Positions 59,279 to 64,000 of a DNA stretch of 64,000 nucleotides are shown in pieces. The DNA lies in contig CALUWD010000003.1 of the NCBI GenBank assembly GCA_944324385.1, positions 1-64,000 on the forward strand. Direction: 5' to 3'. Made by a program: the position numbers and the translations under genes. Source of the DNA: Candidatus Gastranaerophilales bacterium. Lineage in GTDB: Bacteria; Cyanobacteriota; Vampirovibrionia; Gastranaerophilales; Gastranaerophilaceae. The notes below the pieces were generated by a model. That model was not told the DNA's origin and made no database searches. It saw only the letters and a list, made by a program, of their open reading frames with translations. Each line of letters opens with the position of its first letter. Within the stretch, counting starts at the first letter, position 1.

Positions 59279-60382
59279 TAATTCTTCTTTTCGCCAAATT
59301 TCAAATATTCTTCAATAAATCCATCTATTTCACCGTTCATAACGGCATCAACATTACCCATTTCAAACCCTGTCCTGTGGTCTTTTACAAGTTTATACGG
59401 GTGAAAAACATAAGAGCGAATTTGTGAACCAAAATTCACATCCATAACTTCCCCCTTTAATCCTTGAAGTTTTTGCTCGTGTTCAAGTTGTTTCATTGCA
59501 AGCAGTTTTGAGGCAAGCATTTGCATAGCTGTTTCTTTATTTTGCAGTTGTGAGCGTTCCTGCTGACACTTGACCACTATTCCTGTTGGTTTGTGATAAA
59601 TTCTAACCGCTGTTTCTACTTTGTTTACGTTTTGTCCGCCTGCACCACCTGAGCGCATTGTTTCTACTTCTATTTCATCGGGCGGAATTGTTATTTTCTT
59701 TTCAAAGTCTTCTATAACAGGTGTAACTTCAAGAGAGGCAAAGCTTGTTTGTCTTTTGCCGTTTGCATTAAAGGGCGAAATTCTAACTAACCTGTGCACA
59801 CCTTTTTCGGCTTTAGAATACCCGTAAGCCCATTTGCCCGAAATTTTGATTGTAGCAGATTTAATGCCCGCTTCTTCTCCGTCTGATTTGTCTAAAAGCT
59901 CGCAAGTGTAGTTGTGTAATTGTGCCCAGCGCATATACATCCTCAAAAGCATTTGCGCCCAGTCTTGAGCGTCAGTTCCACCTGCGCCTGAGTTTACCGT
60001 TAAAATTGCGTCGTTTTTGTCATACTCGCCACTTAACATTTGCTCTAAATCAAACTTGTCAAGTTCGCGTTCAAGGTTTTTTATGTTTTCAAAGCTTTCT
60101 TCTATAAGCCCCAAATCGTCAAGTTCAAGGCTTAATTGCGCGTCTTCAAAAATACTGCTCCAGTTTTCAAATTTTTCTAAAGTTGCTTTTAAATCTTTTT
60201 GTTCCTTTAAAAGTTTTGAGGCAACTTCTTGATTATTCCAGATATTTTCATCTTGCAATTTTTCATCAAGAGTTTTAAGGGAATTTTTAATACCATCAAG
60301 GTCAAAGACACCTTCTTGCCGCCTCAAGTCGCGGCTTTATGGGTGTGAGCAGTTGTTTTAATTCTTCTTTTATTTCTGACAT
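59278..60382 (-). CDS. prfB: Peptide chain release factor 2, with programmed +1 frameshift
   Basis: RF2 ends translation at UGA and UAA. Reading from the ATG at 60382 gives 26 codons and then an in-frame TGA at 60304-60302 in the context AGG TGT CTT TGA C, nearly the standard RF2 frameshift site (CUU UGA C with AGG upstream). After a +1 shift the protein goes on [13 protein letters not shown] to a total of 367 residues, the normal size. RF2 motifs [15 protein letters not shown] (SPF anticodon-like tripeptide) and [17 protein letters not shown] (GGQ) are present. A database entry starting at 60327 would lack the first segment. RF2 levels are thus self-regulated. Confidence 0.95.
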
Positions 60383-60448
60383 AAAATTATTTTACTATAA
60401 ACATGTTTTTGATAAAATTAAAAACGGTTCACAAAGGAGTTCAAGAAA

Positions 60449-60964
60449 ATGGATGATATAAAAAAGATGATAAGAGATGTTCCTGATTTTCCAAAAAAAG
60501 GGATAATTTTTAGGGACATAACAACTGCCGTAAAAGATGCGAAAACTATGCAAAAAATCGTTGATTTAATGGCAGATGAATATAAAAATGAAAAAATTGA
60601 CTATGTTGCAGGAATTGAATCTCGCGGCTTTATTTTTGGCATGCCAATTGCGTATAAGTTAGGCTGCGGTTTTATTCCGATTAGAAAACCCGGAAAATTG
60701 CCTGCTGAAACTATCTCTCAAGAATATTCTCTTGAATATGGCACTGATAAAATTGAAATGCACAAAGATGCCCTTAAAAAAGGTGATAGAGTACTGATAG
60801 TTGATGATTTGCTTGCAACAGGCGGTACTGCAGCAGCAGCTGTGAAACTTGTGCAAAGTGTAGCAGATGTGGCAGGCATTGCTTTTGTAATTGAGTTAAG
60901 TGATTTAGAAGGCAGGAAAAAGCTCCCTGAAAATACAAAAGTGACTTCACTTGTAAAATACTAA
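60449..60964 (+). CDS. apt: Adenine phosphoribosyltransferase
   Basis: Apt salvages adenine to AMP with PRPP. The 171-residue protein has the family start [50 protein letters not shown] and the PRPP motif [20 protein letters not shown] precedes the ATG. It diverges from prfB across a 66-base gap holding both promoters; TATAGT on the minus strand (60399-60394) is a candidate -10 for prfB. Confidence 0.96.
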   Translation: MDDIKKMIRDVPDFPKKGIIFRDITTAVKDAKTMQKIVDLMADEYKNEKIDYVAGIESRGFIFGMPIAYKLGCGFIPIRKPGKLPAETISQEYSLEYGTDKIEMHKDALKKGDRVLIVDDLLATGGTAAAAVKLVQSVADVAGIAFVIELSDLEGRKKLPENTKVTSLVKY

Positions 60965-60988
60965 ATTCCCGTTAAAAAATAAATAGAG

Positions 60989-60994
60989 TATAAT
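60989..60994 (+). promoter_or_regulatory. Candidate -10 box of flhB, implying a leaderless mRNA
   Basis: TATAAT ends seven bases before the flhB ATG at 61001, so the transcript would begin at the start codon. The -35 position holds only TTCCCG. No ribosome site precedes the gene. Confidence 0.4.
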
Positions 60995-61000
60995 TAAACT

Positions 61001-62104
61001 ATGGCTGATGAAGATAAGCAGTTTGAGGCTTCGCAGCAGAAGCTGAACAAAGCGCGCAAAGAAGGTCAGGTTGTGAAATCTAAAGATTTTTCAACCGCGC
61101 TTGCGCTTATTGTTATGTTTAGCGGTATATATGCTCTTGCGCCTTTTATCTGGTCGCAAATTTCAGGACTTTTTACTTTGATTTACGAGCAAATACCAAA
61201 TGCCCATGTTGAAAAAATAGGGTATTCTTATTTGCTTTTTACAACGCTTGTCCCAACTATTTTAATAATAGGCCCAATTCTTTTGCTTGCCTGGTTTATG
61301 GGAATTGTAGGGGATTTAATTCAGGTTGGCCCATTATTTACAATGACTCCACTTGCGCCAAAGTTTGACAAATTAAACCCTACAAAATATTTTAAAAATC
61401 TTATGAGCCCAAAAACTTTATTTGAGCTTGTTAAAAACATTGTAAAAGTTGCAATACTTGGCATTGTCGGCTATATGGTTTATATGGAGCATTTTGAAAG
61501 TATTATCATGCTTGCTGCTATTGATAACCAGTTTGCAGTTTTAATACAGTTTGGTAAACTAGTTGTAGATTTCGTTGTAAAGGCAAGTATTGCTTTTTTA
61601 ATTATTGCGGCTGCTGATTATGGTGTTACAAAGTGGAAATTTTTGCAAGATCAGAAAATGTCTTTTAAAGAGGTAAAAGATGAGTATAAAAACACAGAAG
61701 GTGATCCACATGTTAAGGCAGCTCTAAGGCAAAGGCGTCAACAACTTTTACAAAAAAAGATGATGGATGCAGTCCCGGATGCGGATTTTGTTGTAACTAA
61801 CCCAACTCATATTGCTTGCGCCCTTAAGTATGACCAAAAGACAATGCAGTCTCCAAAACTTGTTGCAAAAGGTACAGAGCTTTTTGCAAAGAAAATAAAA
61901 GAAATAGCACAGCACCATGGCGTTCCTGTTATAGAAAATCCTCCTGTTGCAAGGGCAATTTTTAGATTTGTTGAAATTGACCATGAAATACCTCCTGATT
62001 TATACAAGGCTGTTGCTGAAATTCTTATTTTTGTTTACAACCTTAAAAAGAAAAAAACGCAGCCTCCAACATCTGAGGGAACTAATCCTACTGATAAAGT
62101 GTAA
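61001..62104 (+). CDS. flhB: Flagellar/type III export apparatus protein FlhB
   Basis: FlhB is an inner-membrane component of the flagellar export gate that sets substrate specificity by self-cleavage. The 367-residue protein starts MADEDKQFEASQQKLNKARK (family: QEKTEKATPRR-type start), has about four membrane helices, and the cytoplasmic autocleavage motif TNPTHIACALKY, with NPTH near residue 267. The following PKLVAKGTELFAKKI and PVARAIFRFVEIDHEIPPDL are typical. At 367 residues its size is normal. Other flagellar genes are not in the window. A sigma-70 family factor follows after 59 bases. Confidence 0.92.
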   Translation: MADEDKQFEASQQKLNKARKEGQVVKSKDFSTALALIVMFSGIYALAPFIWSQISGLFTLIYEQIPNAHVEKIGYSYLLFTTLVPTILIIGPILLLAWFMGIVGDLIQVGPLFTMTPLAPKFDKLNPTKYFKNLMSPKTLFELVKNIVKVAILGIVGYMVYMEHFESIIMLAAIDNQFAVLIQFGKLVVDFVVKASIAFLIIAAADYGVTKWKFLQDQKMSFKEVKDEYKNTEGDPHVKAALRQRRQQLLQKKMMDAVPDADFVVTNPTHIACALKYDQKTMQSPKLVAKGTELFAKKIKEIAQHHGVPVIENPPVARAIFRFVEIDHEIPPDLYKAVAEILIFVYNLKKKKTQPPTSEGTNPTDKV

Positions 62105-62163
62105 TATTTGCATTTAAAGCTAAAAGATAGTAAAATTTTTATATAAAAATGTAATCAGGAAAA

Positions 62164-62841
62164 ATGGCAGCAACATTGCAATCAAATCTTAATGACTACA
62201 TAGATATAATTCAGAAAGTAGCACGGGTAGAATACAGGCGGATACCATCGCATATGGTGGAATGCGAGGAGCTTGTTTCTATCGGTATTATTGCAATACA
62301 GGCTCTTATAAAAAATAAAACGCCGGAACAGTTACAAAGGTATAATACCTCATACATTGCAACTGCAGTAAGGTGGGCAATTAGAAATGAGTTAAGAAAC
62401 CGCTATAAGTGGTATACCCTAAAACATAAAAAAGAAGAAGGTGATGAGGAGGATGGCGAAGAGTATTCAAATGATAACTCAAGTCTTGATGTTTCTCCTA
62501 CAAAAGTTCGTGAAGCAATTTATGAAACAATTTTGTCTATTGATTCGATAGCTGCAGCATCTTCTGATAATGATTCACCGTTTGATTTTATAAAAGATAC
62601 ATCAGCTACCCCTGACGAGAAGGCTGAAATATCAGAGTTGGGTAAAATTATAAGAGAAGCAATTGCAACACTACCTCAAAAAGACAGAACAATTGTAGAA
62701 TACAGATTTTACAGAAATATGCAAGTTAAGCAAATTGCAGCTCAAGTTGGTTTATCTAGTTCAAGAATAACGCGTATAGTTCAGGCATCGCTGAATACCG
62801 TGCGAGAGTACCTGCAAAAGCGCGGTTTAACAAGTTATTAA
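62164..62841 (+). CDS. Sigma-70 family factor, FliA/WhiG-like
   Basis: The 225-residue protein has region 2 (VECEELVSIGIIAIQALI and YIATAVRWAIRNELRNRY), a linker with a long acidic run (EEGDEEDGEEYSNDNSSLD), and a clear C-terminal region 4 (IATLPQKDRTIVEYRFYRN and AAQVGLSSSRITRIVQASL) with its helix-turn-helix. It is an alternative, not the housekeeping, sigma factor. Its place beside flhB favours control of flagellar genes (FliA role), but region 3 is modified and a stress or cyanobacterial SigF-like function is possible. The ribosome site AGGAAAA is clear. Confidence 0.85.
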   Translation: MAATLQSNLNDYIDIIQKVARVEYRRIPSHMVECEELVSIGIIAIQALIKNKTPEQLQRYNTSYIATAVRWAIRNELRNRYKWYTLKHKKEEGDEEDGEEYSNDNSSLDVSPTKVREAIYETILSIDSIAAASSDNDSPFDFIKDTSATPDEKAEISELGKIIREAIATLPQKDRTIVEYRFYRNMQVKQIAAQVGLSSSRITRIVQASLNTVREYLQKRGLTSY

Positions 62842-62874
62842 AAGTTAATATTATTTGGGAAGAAAGGTTGATTA

Positions 62875-64000
62875 ATGTTGTGTAAAGAAAATTTCGCGTT
62901 ATCGCAAGAGTATAAAGAAGCAGTTAGCGAAGCATTAAAGGTTTTAGATAAAAAGAACCTTGCGCTTATTTTGCAAGGGGTAAGTTTCCCATCTTCTGAT
63001 GGTGAAAACACAGGTTTTGGTACATATAACTCTCAAGGCGCAAAAAGAGTTTTTGACTTTATGAGTGGTGTATTTAACGCTTTGCAACTAGGGCCTGCTG
63101 GTAAAACAAAAATTTCTGACCCTTCGCCTTATTGCGGTACAGTTTTTTCTAAAAACCCTCTTTTTATTAATCTTCAAGCCCTTACTACAAGTGAGTGGGA
63201 ACATTTATTAAGCGAGTCAACTTTAAAAAACATTGTTGAAAACAACCCTTCAAAAGGTACAAATAGAGCATCTTACGTTTATGCAATTGAAAGATGTGAC
63301 GCTGCAATGAAAGAAGTTTATGAAAACTTTAAAAAGAAAGCATCTTGGAATTTAAAAAGAAAATTTGATAAATTCAAAAAAGACAACGCTTTTTGGCTTG
63401 ATAACGACGCGTTATATGAAGCTTTTTCTCTTGAACACAACAGCGATTATTGGCCTCAATGGCAAAATGAACTTGATAGAAAGCTCTTTTGTGATGTAGA
63501 TAAAAAAGAAGCTAAAAAAAGAATTGAAGAAATTTCAAAAAAATACAAAGATGAAATTGAAAAATATAAGCTTGAGCAGTTTATAGTGGCGCAACAGGGC
63601 GAAGATACTCTTAAATATGCTAAAGATAAGGGTATTAAACTTATTGCAGACAGACAAGTTGCCTTTTCTGACAGAGATAATTGGGCATATCAAGCTTTAT
63701 TTAAAGAAGGCTGGTCTTTGGGTTGTCCTCCTGATTATTTTTCAAAAGACGGTCAAGCTTGGGGGTTTAGCGTAGTTGATCCTGAAAAACTTTTCAATAA
63801 AGACGGTTCGCTAGGCCCTGCGGGTCAGTTACTGTATAAGCTTTATTTAAAAATGTTTAAAGAAAACCCTGGCGGTGTTAGAATTGACCACACTGTAGGC
63901 TTGATTGACCCTTGGGTATACAAGCAAGGTGCGCTTCCAAAAGTAGAAGAAGGCGCTGGCAGATTGTATTCTTCTCCTCAGCATGACGAGTTGAAAAAAT
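62875..64000 (+). CDS. malQ: 4-alpha-glucanotransferase (amylomaltase), 5' part
   Basis: MalQ transfers alpha-1,4-glucan segments between maltodextrins (GH77). The first 375 residues are in the window and run off its end. Matching blocks are SFPSSDGENTGFGTYNSQGA early, LGPAGKTKISDPSPYCG, IADRQVAFSDRDNWA, PPDYFSKDGQAWGFSV and GGVRIDHTVGLIDPWVY with the catalytic nucleophile Asp. The ATG follows GAAAGG by eight bases. With glgA it indicates synthesis and reuse of a storage polyglucan. Partial by window boundary, not by mutation. Confidence 0.93.
   Translation, partial: MLCKENFALSQEYKEAVSEALKVLDKKNLALILQGVSFPSSDGENTGFGTYNSQGAKRVFDFMSGVFNALQLGPAGKTKISDPSPYCGTVFSKNPLFINLQALTTSEWEHLLSESTLKNIVENNPSKGTNRASYVYAIERCDAAMKEVYENFKKKASWNLKRKFDKFKKDNAFWLDNDALYEAFSLEHNSDYWPQWQNELDRKLFCDVDKKEAKKRIEEISKKYKDEIEKYKLEQFIVAQQGEDTLKYAKDKGIKLIADRQVAFSDRDNWAYQALFKEGWSLGCPPDYFSKDGQAWGFSVVDPEKLFNKDGSLGPAGQLLYKLYLKMFKENPGGVRIDHTVGLIDPWVYKQGALPKVEEGAGRLYSSPQHDELKK

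Noticed and set aside
59278-60327. prfB starting at 60327
   Set aside because: This start lies after the usual N-terminus and lacks a ribosome site; the frameshift reading from 60382 restores full RF2 length.
1-64000. tRNA, rRNA, CRISPR array, insertion sequence or prophage
   Set aside because: All gaps are short. I saw no cloverleaf with TTCRA arm, no spaced direct repeats, no transposase or integrase, and no phage structural gene.

Overview
This window is about 64 kb of AT-rich, densely coding bacterial chromosome with Gram-negative envelope genes: a lipid A kinase (lpxK), an Mla-type lipid transporter, an OprO/P-like porin, several lipoproteins and an alpha-1,2-fucosyltransferase. The combination of traits best fits a non-photosynthetic relative of Cyanobacteria (Melainabacteria/Vampirovibrionia, probably Gastranaerophilales). 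These traits are an LCP-family protein, a CHASE2-GGDEF cyclase, a tail-less short SSB, glycine-rich prepilins, and small proteins with a short Phe-Gly motif near the N-terminus. The placement is inference from gene content; no rRNA lies in the window. No tRNA, rRNA, insertion sequence, prophage or CRISPR array was seen, and no intergenic gap exceeds about 210 bases.

Layout. 1-2.1 kb (+): rplA, GtrA flippase-like protein, GT11 fucosyltransferase. 2.1-6.5 kb: lipoprotein (-), mutS (+), a 39-residue membrane peptide (+), porin (-). 6.5-9.2 kb (+): a structured attenuator-like leader, rimP, nusA, formyltransferase. 9.2-14.0 kb (-): mlaE-mlaF-mlaD-lpxK-metF operon. 14.1-15.4 kb (-): two paralogous membrane-anchored small proteins, each with its own terminator. 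15.5-21.1 kb (-): ribE-ribBA-GNAT-class V aminotransferase-serA operon, then a third small Phe-Gly protein. 21.5-27.8 kb (+): der-plsY, then rpsE-rpmD-rplO-secY-adk-map. 27.8-41.3 kb (-): a nine-gene, almost gapless operon pnp-lipoprotein-tadE-like-tadG-like-polA-secreted protein-priA-giant helicase-PD(D/E)XK nuclease. 41.4-49.0 kb (-): bioB-ruvA-glgA, a degenerate hybrid-cluster-protein homologue and two glycine-rich prepilins. 49.0-57.2 kb: two TPR proteins, LCP protein, CHASE2-GGDEF cyclase, ssb, four-carbon sugar-acid kinase plus PdxA-like dehydrogenase, and small proteins. 57.2-64 kb: HExxH protein, hisS, prfB (programmed frameshift), apt, flhB, a sigma-70 family factor and the 5' part of malQ.

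The most remarkable element is the large prepilin at 42057-44417. It carries an internal C-type-lectin-like domain (DWRLPT...VRCV) whose second half is encoded by a GC-rich block unlike the rest of the gene. It looks like the variable region of a diversity-generating-retroelement target, although no reverse transcriptase or template repeat is present here. Other leads are a two-headed helicase (AddB-like degenerate half plus active UvrD half) coupled to a tiny RecB-type nuclease, a hybrid-cluster-protein homologue that has lost its hybrid-cluster ligands, a switch-like leader before rimP-nusA, and the Phe-Gly small-protein family. Gene functions come from reading motifs by eye; no database search was run.
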